Numbered from the stretch's first letter, positions 55,762-63,954 are shown. The stretch: DNA of 64,000 bases from Dehalogenimonas etheniformans (GCF_014672715.2 NZ_CP058566.2:806001-870000), one strand, 5' to 3'. Numbers and translations: made by a program. Notes: generated by a model from the letters alone, not told the origin.

Positions 55762-55810
55762 GTTCCCCACTGCCGCTTGGCGCGGCAGTGGGGAACTCCT
55801 CGGAGGAGTT
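55762..55810. repeat. strong double hairpin
   Basis: A perfect 15-bp stem (GTTCCCCACTGCCGC at 55762-55776, complement at 55782-55796, loop TTGGC) directly joined to a 7-bp stem (AACTCCT 55794-55800 with AGGAGTT 55804-55810). No T-run follows on either strand, so it is not a standard terminator; more likely a REP-type palindrome. Confidence 0.6.
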
Positions 55811-55844
55811 CTATAATTACTTTCCCAGATCAAGCCGATCATCT

Positions 55845-55881
55845 GTCCGTTCATGGTTCGAAAAGCTCACCGCGAACGGAA
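55845..55881. repeat. dispersed 37-bp palindromic repeat, copy 2
   Basis: Matches the reverse complement of 27878-27914 at about 33 of 37 positions. The remainder of the gap to 56067 shows no further gene. Confidence 0.8.
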
Positions 55882-56067
55882 TTAGCGGGGTAGACTCACC
55901 CCCGCGAGATCTCGGGTAGTACGCAAGTTTACGAGAATATGACTATCGGCCTATTTATTATCGCGTCGCTGGCAATCAATAATGGTACACGTGACATTAT
56001 TCGGATATACCCGCGGATTCAACACTCCATGGACCCATCCGGGCGGACCTGAAAACGGAGAGTTCTC

Positions 56068-57276
56068 ATGGCTACGTTAACCGCTCCTGCCCGGAAACTG
56101 TCCCGGCTCAACGGGGTGCAGATCGCTGCGGCGGCGGTACGAGGGCGGGCATTCGGTGGCAAGCTGAGGTTGTATCTCAGCATTTTCCGGTTCCTGACCC
56201 TTATCCTGGCGTTGAGCCAGGTGAGCGGAGTGGTCCCCAAGGGTTCAATTTCGATTGCCGGCGTTATCATCGCCGCCTCGGCGTATACCGTGATCAAATT
56301 CTTTACCCCTGTTACGGCCAGGAACTACCTAGCAAGCCAAGCACTATTGGCGACCGATCTCGTTTTCTGCGCGGCGATGGTCTGGGTGACCGGCGGCCTC
56401 AGCAGCCCGTTCCTCCTTTACACCCTTACTCCGGTACTGGCGGCATCGTTCTTCTACGAGTCCCGGATGGCGCTTACCGTGGCGGTGGCGTCCATCCTAG
56501 ACATCCTACTGACCCAACTGGTCAACCCCTTTTACCAATTGACCTCCGGGCCGCTGGAATTCAGCTTTTTCTTTATATACATAGTCGCCGTCAGCCTTTC
56601 GGCGTCGCTGCCGTACCTAGTCAATTTCAACCTTCAGAGGCGGATGCAGGGCGAATACGTCGCCGAGGAGAGGAGCCGCCTGTCACGTGAACTGCACGAC
56701 GGCACGGTGCAGGTTCTGGCGGCGCTCAACTGGCAAGCGCAGTTAGTCGAGCGAGACCTGAGCCGCCAGGGGATCTCGCTGCCCTCGCTCAGCCACCTGC
56801 TCCACCTATCCAAGGAGTCTCAATCCGAAGCCCGGGAAGCCCTGCAGCTCCTTCGGGACTACACCGAATCTGGCAAGTTCGTGGAGCACCTTAAAACCTA
56901 CGCCGACCGGTTTAAACAGGACAGCGGGATAGAATACAAGATGGACCTTCTGCCCCTGGAACCAAAGCTGGAGCCCCAGGTGGAACTCCAACTGCTGCGC
57001 ATCTGCCAGGAAGCGATGAACAACATCCGCAAGCACGCCCGCGCGCGGCACGTCTGCGTAAACATGATCCGTTCACCCAAAAACTACCTGACCGTGACCA
57101 TCGAGGACGACGGCCTGGGATTCGACCTTGACGCCGGACTGCGGACCTCAGGGTTCCAGGGGCACGGGCTCAACGTGATGAGGGAGCGGGCGGAGACGGT
57201 GGGGGGCTACCTGCAGATGGACAGCCAGTTGGGCAAGGGGACGGTCATTACCGTGGTCGTCCCGTTGAACCGGTAA
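56068..57276 (+). CDS. orphan sensor histidine kinase, DegS/NarL-partner type
   Basis: A 402-residue kinase. Five or six membrane helices occupy residues about 35-195. A HisKA_3 domain has the phospho-His in SRLSRELHDGTVQVLAAL near 208-225; the HATPase domain has EAMNNIRKHARARHV (N-box), DDGLGFD and GHGLNVMRERAE. This is the HPK7 class that normally pairs with LuxR/NarL-type regulators, but no response regulator is adjacent. ATG start at 56068. A small Cys protein lies downstream on the same strand, 225 nt away. Signal unknown. Confidence 0.92.
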   Translation: MATLTAPARKLSRLNGVQIAAAAVRGRAFGGKLRLYLSIFRFLTLILALSQVSGVVPKGSISIAGVIIAASAYTVIKFFTPVTARNYLASQALLATDLVFCAAMVWVTGGLSSPFLLYTLTPVLAASFFYESRMALTVAVASILDILLTQLVNPFYQLTSGPLEFSFFFIYIVAVSLSASLPYLVNFNLQRRMQGEYVAEERSRLSRELHDGTVQVLAALNWQAQLVERDLSRQGISLPSLSHLLHLSKESQSEAREALQLLRDYTESGKFVEHLKTYADRFKQDSGIEYKMDLLPLEPKLEPQVELQLLRICQEAMNNIRKHARARHVCVNMIRSPKNYLTVTIEDDGLGFDLDAGLRTSGFQGHGLNVMRERAETVGGYLQMDSQLGKGTVITVVVPLNR

Positions 57277-57366
57277 AGCCAATCATTTGTCTCTTGCCAT
57301 AATTTGTCTCTCTGGTCCCTCGCTCTTTGTAGCATCAAAGCCCATCTGTGAGATTCATTCTCGAGT

Positions 57367-57386
57367 GGGCGAGCGGCCGCTCGCCC
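57367..57386. repeat. perfect 20-bp palindrome
   Basis: GGGCGAGCGG followed by its exact complement CCGCTCGCCC. It is flanked by nothing recognisable and lies between the orphan kinase and the 56-residue Cys protein. Confidence 0.7.
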
Positions 57387-57501
57387 TACATGCACTCAGT
57401 GTGGTACTAAAGTTTTCGAAGCTAAACAGTACTATCTGCCCATTGCCGGAACTGCCGGAGCGGGTTAACAATAGATCAAGTTTATTAAAGGATGTGATAC
57501 G

Positions 57502-57672
57502 ATGGATTTCGAATATCACAAAGGCTCGCTCTGCATCCACCGGTTCCAGATTTGCCAGGAAGGCTACTGCGCCGAGTGCATCATCCATCTGAACGCGCTC
57601 AAAGCTGTGGTTGAGAAGCCCAGGCTGGCAGTAAAGAATAAACTTCCTGTACTTGTAAGAGCCCAAGCTTAG
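57502..57672 (+). CDS. 56-residue Cys-rich protein
   Basis: A short protein starting MDFEYHKGSLCIHRFQICQE, with four Cys in the pattern C-x6-C-x4-C-x2-C (residues 11-26), followed by a helical basic tail. AAAGGATG lies about 7-14 nt before the ATG. The spacing of Cys and a separate terminator 70 nt downstream support it as real. It may bind zinc or an Fe-S cluster; it is not related to the two paralogues at 53.5 and 55.4 kb by pattern. Confidence 0.6.
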   Translation: MDFEYHKGSLCIHRFQICQEGYCAECIIHLNALKAVVEKPRLAVKNKLPVLVRAQA

Positions 57673-57738
57673 CCTTTATCTTTGAAACCTGCCTGAATGG
57701 CTTGACCTGAGTTCTATCGGCGGTTATTCCCAATAAAC

Positions 57739-57771
57739 GATGCCCCGCAAAAACGCGGGGCATCTGGTTTT
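57739..57771. terminator. rho-independent terminator
   Basis: GATGCCCCGC at 57739-57748 and GCGGGGCATC at 57755-57764 with a 6-nt loop, then TGGTTTTG. It probably ends the small Cys gene; the T-run is short. Confidence 0.7.
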
Positions 57772-57797
57772 GTAGGGGATTTATCCCATCAGGGAGT

Positions 57798-58379
57798 TCA
57801 GAACCTCACGAGCCACCATTCAAAAAGGAAGTAAAATCCCAGTTTCAGATACTCGGTTGCGACCCAGCCGGTAGACTCCGAATGCTTCCACCAGTTATGG
57901 GCAAGCTGCGGGTCATAAGCCGCGGAACAAACCGTCAAATCGATCCCCTTGAAAAAGTGCCTGAAAATGATGCCTGATCTCTTAGTATGATAAGGCGAAG
58001 TTACGATGATCGCGGATTTAAATCCATGATCCTCGATAATTTTGAGCGAGTATTTGGCATTGGTATAGGTCGTAAATGAATCTTGTTCCAGCAGGATGTC
58101 CCCGGCAGGTACTCCCAGGGCTTCAGCCTGTTTCCCCATGTTATCCGAACCGCCGCCGGTGAACAGGATCTTGCTGGCATAACCTTCCTGGTATAGTACT
58201 ACGCCTTTAGCAACTCTATCCTCGCCAGTGCTCAGCACAATAATCACGTCAGCCGGTTTCGGAGGCTGGTTCACCACCAAGTAGTTCCACATGTGGGGCA
58301 ATATAACATGCTGGAACGCCGCCACGATTAAAATGGCCGCCAAAAGAATAGAGCCTATGATCAAAACGGCTTTTTTCAC
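57798..58379 (-). CDS. YdcF-like (DUF218) membrane-anchored protein
   Basis: A 193-residue protein: one N-terminal transmembrane helix (AVLIIGSILLAAILIVAAF, residues 4-22), then a DUF218 Rossmann-like domain with ADVIIVLSTGEDRVAKGV near 43, ILFTGGGSDNMGKQAE near 70, and IIVTSPYHTKRSG near 124. The family (YdcF, SanA, ElyC) is linked to envelope and undecaprenyl-phosphate metabolism and binds SAM in one case; its reaction here is unknown. ATG at 58379. Upstream 237 nt to tRNA-Pro hold no gene. Confidence 0.85.
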   Translation of the reverse strand: MKKAVLIIGSILLAAILIVAAFQHVILPHMWNYLVVNQPPKPADVIIVLSTGEDRVAKGVVLYQEGYASKILFTGGGSDNMGKQAEALGVPAGDILLEQDSFTTYTNAKYSLKIIEDHGFKSAIIVTSPYHTKRSGIIFRHFFKGIDLTVCSAAYDPQLAHNWWKHSESTGWVATEYLKLGFYFLFEWWLVRF

Positions 58380-58616
58380 GAAGACAACTCTCCAACGCTA
58401 TTATTGAGAGAACGCGAAAACATTTACAAATAATTAAATCTAAGGAATGGAATATTGACTGTTACGTATATATTGAGTCGGATCCGGCACGCATCCCGAC
58501 TTTTTGATCAAGCCGATGCTTAAGCTTCAAGGATCCGCAGATTAGCACAGCAAGAGGGCATTCTAAGAGTTGAAGGCGGGCAGGGGGGAGGGAGGGCTAG
58601 AACGTAGAGACTTTGG

Positions 58617-58690
58617 TCGGGGTGGACGGATTTGAACCGTCGACCACCTGAACCCCATTCAGGTGCGCTACCAGGCTGCGCTACACCCCG
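58617..58690 (-). tRNA. tRNA-Pro (GGG)
   Basis: On the minus strand acceptor CGGGGTG pairs with CACCCCG, D arm GCGCAGCCTGGTAGCGC, anticodon arm CCTGA-ATGGGGT-TCAGG with GGG at positions 34-36, T arm with GGTTCAAATCC, discriminator A. CCA is not encoded. Confidence 0.95.
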
Positions 58691-58802
58691 CCGAAACGAG
58701 CCTAAAGATGTTAGCATAGACTACTTCCTATCGCAAGCCGTTTGTCCGCATCACCTGAATTGGATATAATATTTACATAACTAACGTAAAAGCGAGTACC
58801 CG

Positions 58803-59324
58803 ATGAGCGTCAGGCCTATAATCAAATATCCGGACCAAGTCCTCCGGCAGAAAGCTAAAACCATTCCAGTCGTCGACAAAAGCATCAAGACCCTGATCGA
58901 CGACATGATTGAGACGATGAAAGCCGGATGTGGTTGCGGCCTGGCGGCGCCCCAGGTGGGGGTCTCTCTACGTTGCATCGTCCTCGGCATGCCAGAGGAA
59001 GAACCTTTCGCCATCATCAATCCGGAATTCGTTAAGCGAACCGGCGAGCGTGAAATTGAAGAAGGCTGCCTCTCGGTGCCCGACCTCGGCGGTCATGTTA
59101 AAAGATCGATATCGGTAATCGTTAAAGGCCTGGACCGGTACGGGAAACCGATCAGAGTCCGCGGCAAAGAACTGCTGTGCCAGGCGCTCGAGCACGAAAT
59201 CGACCATCTCAACGGCATACTGTTCATAGATAGGGTTGAATCACAGGATAAACTGTTCAAAAAAGAGAAACCGGTCGAGGTCGAAGTACAAGACGCCGCC
59301 GCCGAACTGGCTGCCAAGCAGTGA
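58803..59324 (+). CDS. def: peptide deformylase
   Basis: Removes the N-formyl group from nascent proteins. The 173-residue metalloenzyme has motif 1 GCGLAAPQVG near residue 40, motif 2 EEGCLSVPDL near 82-91 (metal Cys) and motif 3 QALEHEIDHLNGILF near 125-139 (HExxH). ATG start at 58803. The stop overlaps the next gene start by 4 nt (GTGA). Normal length. Confidence 0.96.
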   Translation: MSVRPIIKYPDQVLRQKAKTIPVVDKSIKTLIDDMIETMKAGCGCGLAAPQVGVSLRCIVLGMPEEEPFAIINPEFVKRTGEREIEEGCLSVPDLGGHVKRSISVIVKGLDRYGKPIRVRGKELLCQALEHEIDHLNGILFIDRVESQDKLFKKEKPVEVEVQDAAAELAAKQ

Positions 59325-59962
59325 TCAAAACTCTCCTCCAGTGCGATTTTGACGGCACGCTGACCGAAGAGGATGTCAGTTTTCTTATCCTCGAACGTTT
59401 TGCCGAGAGCGACTGGAAATCAATCCTCCGCGACTACCAGGAAGGCAATATCCCTGTCGGGCAGTTCAATTACCGCGCTTTCAACCTCGTCAAGCAGGAT
59501 CGAGCTGCGCTGGAAAAGCTGGTTAGAGAAGAAGCCAGGCTGCGCCCGGGCGTGCATGAACTGATCGAGCACTGCCGCTCGAATCATATCGAATTGAGAG
59601 TTGTGTCCAACGGACTGGATTTTTACGTCCGAACGTTGCTGGGGCACAACGGGTTCGGGCAAGTTGAGGTCGCCGCTGCCCGGACGTTGTTTACGCCCGA
59701 AGGACTAGATGCCCGGTACTTTGACTTAAACGGCAAAGAGCTCCTGGATGAATTCAAGGCATACCATACCCGTCGGTTTATCGAGCAAGGTTACAGGGTC
59801 CTCTACGCCGGAAACGGGCCGTCTGACATCCCGGCGTCCCGACTAGCCGAACATACATTTGCCACTCAATCGTTGCTGGAATACTACCGACGCGAAGCCC
59901 TGCCGCACACGCCGTTTCATGACCTGCACGACATCGTAGCGGGTCTTAAAAACCTGGTCTAG
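59321..59962 (+). CDS. HAD-superfamily phosphatase, MtnX/SerB-like
   Basis: A 213-residue haloacid-dehalogenase-fold phosphatase. Motif I DFDGTLTEEDVSF near residues 9-21, motif II VVSNG near 91, Lys near 130s and motif III YAGNGPSDIPAS near 165. It most resembles 2-hydroxy-3-keto-5-methylthiopentenyl-1-phosphate phosphatase (MtnX) or phosphoserine phosphatase-like enzymes; the substrate is open. GTG start at 59321 overlaps def by 4 nt, so translation is coupled. Confidence 0.83.
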   Translation: MIKTLLQCDFDGTLTEEDVSFLILERFAESDWKSILRDYQEGNIPVGQFNYRAFNLVKQDRAALEKLVREEARLRPGVHELIEHCRSNHIELRVVSNGLDFYVRTLLGHNGFGQVEVAAARTLFTPEGLDARYFDLNGKELLDEFKAYHTRRFIEQGYRVLYAGNGPSDIPASRLAEHTFATQSLLEYYRREALPHTPFHDLHDIVAGLKNLV

Positions 59963-60618
59963 CGGCGTGGCCCGAAGATAGCGGTGCCCAGGCGAATCAT
60001 GTTGGCGCCTTCCTTAATCGCCACCCGGTAAGAATCGCTCATTCCCATAGACAAGTAACGGATATCAACGCTGGGTAGACACAAACACTTGATTTCTTCA
60101 TAGATCGCCCTGGTCGACGCGAAATAGGGGCGGAGTTCCTGAGCCGGCATATTAGGTCCCATCGTCATCAAACCCGATAAACGAAGGTTGGAAAGTCCGG
60201 CGATCGAGCGAGCCAAATCGAACACATTTTCCGGTAAAACGCCGTTCTTCTGAGGTTCCCGACCTATATTCACCTCGATAAGCACCGGCATGATCTTGTT
60301 CAGCGCAGCCGCATGCTTGTTTATCGACCTGGCTATGGCAATAGAGTCGACGGTTTGGATCAGATCGAAAAGCTCGACGGCTTTTTTAACCTTGTTCAAC
60401 TGCAGGTGGCCGATGAAATGCCATTTGCCCCGGCCTGGAAGATCAAATCGAGTAGTCTCGGTCTCCTGGATGTAATTCTCCCCGAGGATGTTTATTCCAG
60501 CGTCGACGGCGACGGTGATCTCATCAACCGTGCGACCTTTGACCGCGGCGACGATGGCAATATCAGGCGGGATTTCTGCCCGCAGACGGCATACGTTGTC
60601 CCGTATATGCTGATACAT
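59959..60618 (-). CDS. YggS-family PLP homeostasis protein
   Basis: A 219-residue pyridoxal-phosphate-binding protein with no known catalytic activity that buffers PLP. The PLP lysine is in VAAVKGRTVDEI near residue 27; IGHLQLNKVKKA near 79 and LSMGMSDSYRVAIKEG near 188-203 (phosphate cup) match the family. ATG start at 60618. Convergent with the HAD phosphatase, overlapping 4 nt, and 1 nt downstream of the zinc-ribbon gene on the same strand. Confidence 0.93.
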   Translation of the reverse strand: MYQHIRDNVCRLRAEIPPDIAIVAAVKGRTVDEITVAVDAGINILGENYIQETETTRFDLPGRGKWHFIGHLQLNKVKKAVELFDLIQTVDSIAIARSINKHAAALNKIMPVLIEVNIGREPQKNGVLPENVFDLARSIAGLSNLRLSGLMTMGPNMPAQELRPYFASTRAIYEEIKCLCLPSVDIRYLSMGMSDSYRVAIKEGANMIRLGTAIFGPRR

Positions 60619-60619
60619 C

Positions 60620-60994
60620 TTACTCGATTTTTGTGCCGCAATAAGGACAGAATTTCATGCTGTGATCCAAGGGGGAGGCACAGGTTGAACAATAGAGCGG
60701 AGGCAATCTGGTCTGAGTTGCGATTTCGCCGAGAGTCTTTTTTAACTGTTCTTCGGTCATGAGCCGTTCGGCTATCTGAGGCTTCAGTTCGTCCGCAATC
60801 TCATATCGCTCTTTGCAGTGGAGGCAGGTCATATATTGTTTGACCTTATATTGGACAGTTGGGACAAAGTAGAGGGTGAGCTTTTCTCGGACCTGGTGGA
60901 CGAAGAAAATTCGGTCCGTATTGCATTTCTGGCACTTGGTGACAACATAGCCGAGCGGATCGCCGTAGCCTTTGTTCCCGAAAATGAAAACCAT
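60620..60994 (-). CDS. zinc-ribbon protein of unknown function
   Basis: A 124-residue cytosolic protein from ATG 60994. CxxC pairs: TKCQKCN near residues 20-26, MTCLHCKE near 55-62, YCSTCAS near 102 and FCPYCGTK near 117-124, making at least two zinc ribbons. The middle is a hydrophobic strand-rich region (KLTLYFVPTVQYKVK). A longer frame to 61165 runs antisense through tRNA-Leu and is rejected. It precedes yggS by 1 nt. Confidence 0.78.
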   Translation of the reverse strand: MVFIFGNKGYGDPLGYVVTKCQKCNTDRIFFVHQVREKLTLYFVPTVQYKVKQYMTCLHCKERYEIADELKPQIAERLMTEEQLKKTLGEIATQTRLPPLYCSTCASPLDHSMKFCPYCGTKIE

Positions 60995-61079
60995 ATCGAT
61001 TGAATATACTATTATTGGATTGTACCTTGTCAACCCGAGGGTGCGACGAACACGTTGCTGTGTTAGAATATTTTGCCCT

Positions 61080-61164
61080 GGGGGAGTGCCGGAATTGGCA
61101 GACGGGCATGACTTAGGATCATGTGCCGCAAGGCGTCGGGGTTCGAGTCCCCGCTTCCCCACCA
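61080..61164 (+). tRNA. tRNA-Leu (TAG)
   Basis: Class II tRNA: acceptor GGGGGAG with CTTCCCC, anticodon arm CATGA-CTTAGGA-TCATG with TAG, a long variable arm (TGCCGCAAGGCG), and T arm GGGGTTCGAGTCCCC. Discriminator A and an encoded CCA at 61162-61164. Confidence 0.95.
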
Positions 61165-61245
61165 TGCGTTAAAGATGTATATATGTTTTGATAGATCGTT
61201 TTCGATTCATTTTATTCCTCTTTCGTCCGACGGGTTTCACTAATC

Positions 61246-61995
61246 ATGCCTGTTTCCAAGATAGACACATATCGCGAGGAATTGAAACAAATCCCAGACT
61301 GGGAGCCGTTTCTTTTAGCCCATTCAGGACTTCCCGGGCCTCGAGGCAACCTTGAACTTGCCGCTGCGGTCTTCGAAGAGGGCAACTCAGAGCTATTTGA
61401 ACGTTTGTTGAAATACACGCCGGAAAAAGCTCCAGTCAATTCGCCGGAAGAATTTCTTCATTTCTGCGGGGTTTACGGGCAAGGTAAATATCTCACCAAG
61501 TCCTCTGAATTGACTTGGGCGCGTTTGAAGCTGTTTGCGAGCGACCCGCGATGGCGGACGCGTGAAGCCGTTGCTATGGCACTCCAGAGGTATGGTGATA
61601 GAGACACCGATGATCTTGTTGTTAAGATGGCGGTCTGGGCAGGGGGAAATCGCTTCCAGCAGCGAGCGGCTTCTGCCGCACTTTGTGAACCACGGTTACT
61701 TCAACGAGCCGATGTCGCTGGGAATGTGATCGACATTCTAGACAAGATAACCATTACGCTGGCATCCGGTACAGACCGGCGTGAGGATGGGTTCAAAATT
61801 CTTCGGCAAGCTATGGGCTATTGCTGGAGTGTGGCGGTAGCTGCTTTGCCTTCCAAGGGCAAGAGCATGATGGAGAAATGGTTTCTAAGCTACGATCCTG
61901 ACATTCGCCGTATAATGAAAGAAAATTTATCAAAGAACCGTTTGATCAAAATGGACGGCGAATGGGTGGGGCGGTGGATCAAAGAATTAATATAA
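61246..61995 (+). CDS. HEAT-repeat/DNA-alkylation-repair-like protein
   Basis: A 249-residue all-helical protein of the HEAT-like class related to AlkD-type repeats: WRTREAVAMALQRYGD near residue 104 and MAVWAGGNRFQQRAASAAL near 128. AlkD-like proteins bind DNA, but the charged catalytic-site residues cannot be confirmed here, so function is open. ATG start at 61246. It is 2 nt upstream of the QueG-like gene and likely co-transcribed with it. Confidence 0.72.
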   Translation: MPVSKIDTYREELKQIPDWEPFLLAHSGLPGPRGNLELAAAVFEEGNSELFERLLKYTPEKAPVNSPEEFLHFCGVYGQGKYLTKSSELTWARLKLFASDPRWRTREAVAMALQRYGDRDTDDLVVKMAVWAGGNRFQQRAASAALCEPRLLQRADVAGNVIDILDKITITLASGTDRREDGFKILRQAMGYCWSVAVAALPSKGKSMMEKWFLSYDPDIRRIMKENLSKNRLIKMDGEWVGRWIKELI

Positions 61996-61997
61996 GA

Positions 61998-62918
61998 ATG
62001 GCGCTAGCAACTGAAGTTATACAAAACCTGGCTCAAGCCGGCTATCGCGCCTGCATAGCCCCGATAGAGCGGCTGGCTGAGCTGGAAGCCGAATACAATG
62101 CGATCACCAGCCGTGACGTGTGGCGCCGGTCGCCGCACCTCTCGCAACATCGCTTCGACTTCACTCGGCCGACAGATTTCTCAGTAAAATCGATAATCGT
62201 AGTTGCCGCTCCGGTGACGCCGGTACGACTGGGATTTAAGTATCGTGGAACTCACCATTCGTTTGAAGCTCCTCCGCTCTCAGGAGATTACGATCAGGAT
62301 GTCGCCCGAATGAAAAAGGTGATCACTGACACCATAGGCCCCTTGGGCCTTCACGTTGCTGATTCGAACCTGCCAACCAAGGTTCTTGCCAGCCATACGG
62401 GGCTGCTTCAAAACGGGATCAACAACATGGGGTATATTCCTGGTATGGGCAGCTTTTTCAGGCTGACATCCTTTTTCTCTGATCTTCAACCTTCCGACAA
62501 TACCTGGAATGAACAACACCTGGTCGCCCCTGTTTGCCGGGAATGTGGCCTGTGCATGGACGCCTGTCCTACAGGTTGCATTAGCCAGGAAGTGTATGAC
62601 GTCGGCCGTTGCCTATCGCTCTTATCCAAAGAACCCTCGGATTTTCCGGACTGGGTAAAGAAGAGATGGCATAATTCTCTGATCGGATGCCGGGTATGTC
62701 AGCAAATTTGTCCCATGAACCGTTCCGTACTCGATGAGGCAGCCAACGGTATTGAATTTTCAGAGGCAGAAACAGAGGCCATATTATCGGGTGTTCCTTT
62801 CGATACACTCGATCAAGCGACCAGGGATAAGCTGCGTTATTTTCACCTGGCTGCGTTCTATTCCATACTGCCTCGGAACTTACGGCTGCTGCTTGAAAAA
62901 TCCGGAGAACCCGTCTGA
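61998..62918 (+). CDS. QueG-like double [4Fe-4S] protein
   Basis: A 306-residue cytosolic protein from ATG 61998. The C-terminal half has two cluster motifs: CRECGLCMDACPTGCI near residues 205-220 and CRVCQQICPMN near 246-256, matching epoxyqueuosine reductase (QueG) and reductive-dehalogenase-type ferredoxin halves. No Tat signal, so not a reductive dehalogenase. It lacks the C-terminal HEAT repeats of true QueG; a separate HEAT-repeat gene sits just upstream, a possible split arrangement. Its stop overlaps the Crp/Fnr ATG by 1 nt. Cobalamin use is likely from the family. Confidence 0.8.
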   Translation: MALATEVIQNLAQAGYRACIAPIERLAELEAEYNAITSRDVWRRSPHLSQHRFDFTRPTDFSVKSIIVVAAPVTPVRLGFKYRGTHHSFEAPPLSGDYDQDVARMKKVITDTIGPLGLHVADSNLPTKVLASHTGLLQNGINNMGYIPGMGSFFRLTSFFSDLQPSDNTWNEQHLVAPVCRECGLCMDACPTGCISQEVYDVGRCLSLLSKEPSDFPDWVKKRWHNSLIGCRVCQQICPMNRSVLDEAANGIEFSEAETEAILSGVPFDTLDQATRDKLRYFHLAAFYSILPRNLRLLLEKSGEPV

Positions 62919-63598
62919 TGGACTATCAAGCCGCCTCCCTGGCTCTCAAACGCAGTTTTCTATTTTCATCTATTTCTGATGAAGATATGTCAGACTTATT
63001 GGCGAACGCCGAAGAAAAGAGTTACACAACAGGAGAATATTTTTTCTGGGAGGGCGGTGCGCCGGACAGCTTCTTTCTACTGATATCCGGCAGGGTGAAA
63101 GTGATCAAACATGGATCACAGGGCAGGGAAACCGTGGTGGCCTTTTTCCGCCCTGGAGAAATCTTCGGCGAAGTGGCCGTCCTCGAGGACAAGCCATACC
63201 CAGCCTCAGCGATCGCCCTGGAAGATTCTATGGCCTTATCCATCGACCGCCAGGTTTTTCATGAATTTATCCGACGGCACCCAGGAGTCGCCCTGGCGAT
63301 GGTCGGCCTCCTTTCAGCACGTCTGCGGGAAGCTCAGAGCCGTCTTCACGACCTCGCGGGGGAACGGGTCGAACAGCGACTGTCCAGGACGCTCGATCGA
63401 CTGGCCTCGAAACTCGGTCCCGAACTTCCGTTCACCAGACAGGACCTGGCCGATATGTCCGGGACGACACTTGAGACTGCGGTCCGTTTTCTAAGCCGTC
63501 TGAAGCAAGACGGAATAATCTCCTCCGGACGCGGGCTTGTAGTGATCCAAGACAGGCTTCGACTCAAAAGATTGACTGAAGATCCATCTTCGGGTTGA
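62918..63598 (+). CDS. Crp/Fnr-family transcription regulator
   Basis: A 226-residue regulator: cNMP-like beta-roll (LLISGRVKVIKHG and FFRPGEIFGEVAVLEDKPY) and C-terminal helix-turn-helix (FTRQDLADMSGTTLETAVRF near 176-195; the ETAVR helix resembles the FNR recognition helix). There are no Cys residues, so it is not an oxygen-sensing FNR despite possibly using FNR-type sites. It overlaps the QueG-like gene by 1 nt. A near-consensus FNR box lies just downstream at 63620, before the next genes, which it may control. Confidence 0.9.
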   Translation: MDYQAASLALKRSFLFSSISDEDMSDLLANAEEKSYTTGEYFFWEGGAPDSFFLLISGRVKVIKHGSQGRETVVAFFRPGEIFGEVAVLEDKPYPASAIALEDSMALSIDRQVFHEFIRRHPGVALAMVGLLSARLREAQSRLHDLAGERVEQRLSRTLDRLASKLGPELPFTRQDLADMSGTTLETAVRFLSRLKQDGIISSGRGLVVIQDRLRLKRLTEDPSSG

Positions 63599-63619
63599 TC
63601 TATGTATCTTGTGCCAACA

Positions 63620-63633
63620 TTGATTTAAATCAT
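63620..63633 (+). promoter_or_regulatory. FNR-type binding site
   Basis: TTGAT-TTAA-ATCAT, one base off the consensus TTGATnnnnATCAA. Its centre (63626.5) lies about 41.5 nt before the expected start of transcription from the -10 at 63656, the position of a class II activator site. Confidence 0.75.
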
Positions 63634-63655
63634 ATTCCTCTAATAAAGATACTCG

Positions 63656-63661
63656 TATAAT
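63656..63661 (+). promoter_or_regulatory. -10 element of the Cys-rich protein/ferredoxin promoter
   Basis: TATAAT with no clear -35, consistent with an activator-dependent promoter using the FNR-type site upstream. Confidence 0.6.
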
Positions 63662-63687
63662 AATCTTATGAACTTGGAGATATCGCC

Positions 63688-63954
63688 TTGAACGCCGGTT
63701 GTCCGGGTCAAAGGTCCCGAAAACTTACGTCGGAGATTCTGTTCTGCTCACATTGCGGATCCGAATTGGAGATATTCTCCGACGAGGCTCGGGTCAGATG
63801 CCACAAATGCAGTCAGATGACCAGCCGGGCAAAATTACCGTCGTGCGCCGATTGGTGCGCCTCGGCAAGACAATGCCTTGGCGAAGGGGCGTGGCGAACG
63901 GTTCAGGATCAAAATGGGAAGGAGCCTGAATATGCCGGTCCGAAAGATCGTTAA
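63688..63954 (+). CDS. Cys-rich zinc-ribbon protein
   Basis: An 88-residue protein from TTG 63688 (GGAG 9 nt upstream). Cys pairs: FCSHCGSE near residues 19-26, RCHKCS near 37-42, and CADWCASARQCLGE near 53-66. Similar small proteins occur next to Crp/Fnr genes, hydroxylamine-reductase-type proteins and ferredoxins in anaerobes; the role is unknown. The 3' end overlaps the next gene start at 63932 by 23 nt. First gene downstream of the FNR-type promoter. Confidence 0.72.
   Translation: MNAGCPGQRSRKLTSEILFCSHCGSELEIFSDEARVRCHKCSQMTSRAKLPSCADWCASARQCLGEGAWRTVQDQNGKEPEYAGPKDR

Noticed and set aside
55762-55810. Terminator
   Set aside because: Strong stems but no T-run on either strand.
60995-61165. 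N-terminal extension of the zinc-ribbon gene
   Set aside because: It is the antisense of tRNA-Leu; an ATG at 60994 gives a sensible start.
61998-62918. Possible reductive dehalogenase
   Set aside because: Two Fe-S motifs are shared, but there is no Tat signal, no RdhB-like anchor gene and the length is too short; QueG-like is the better reading.
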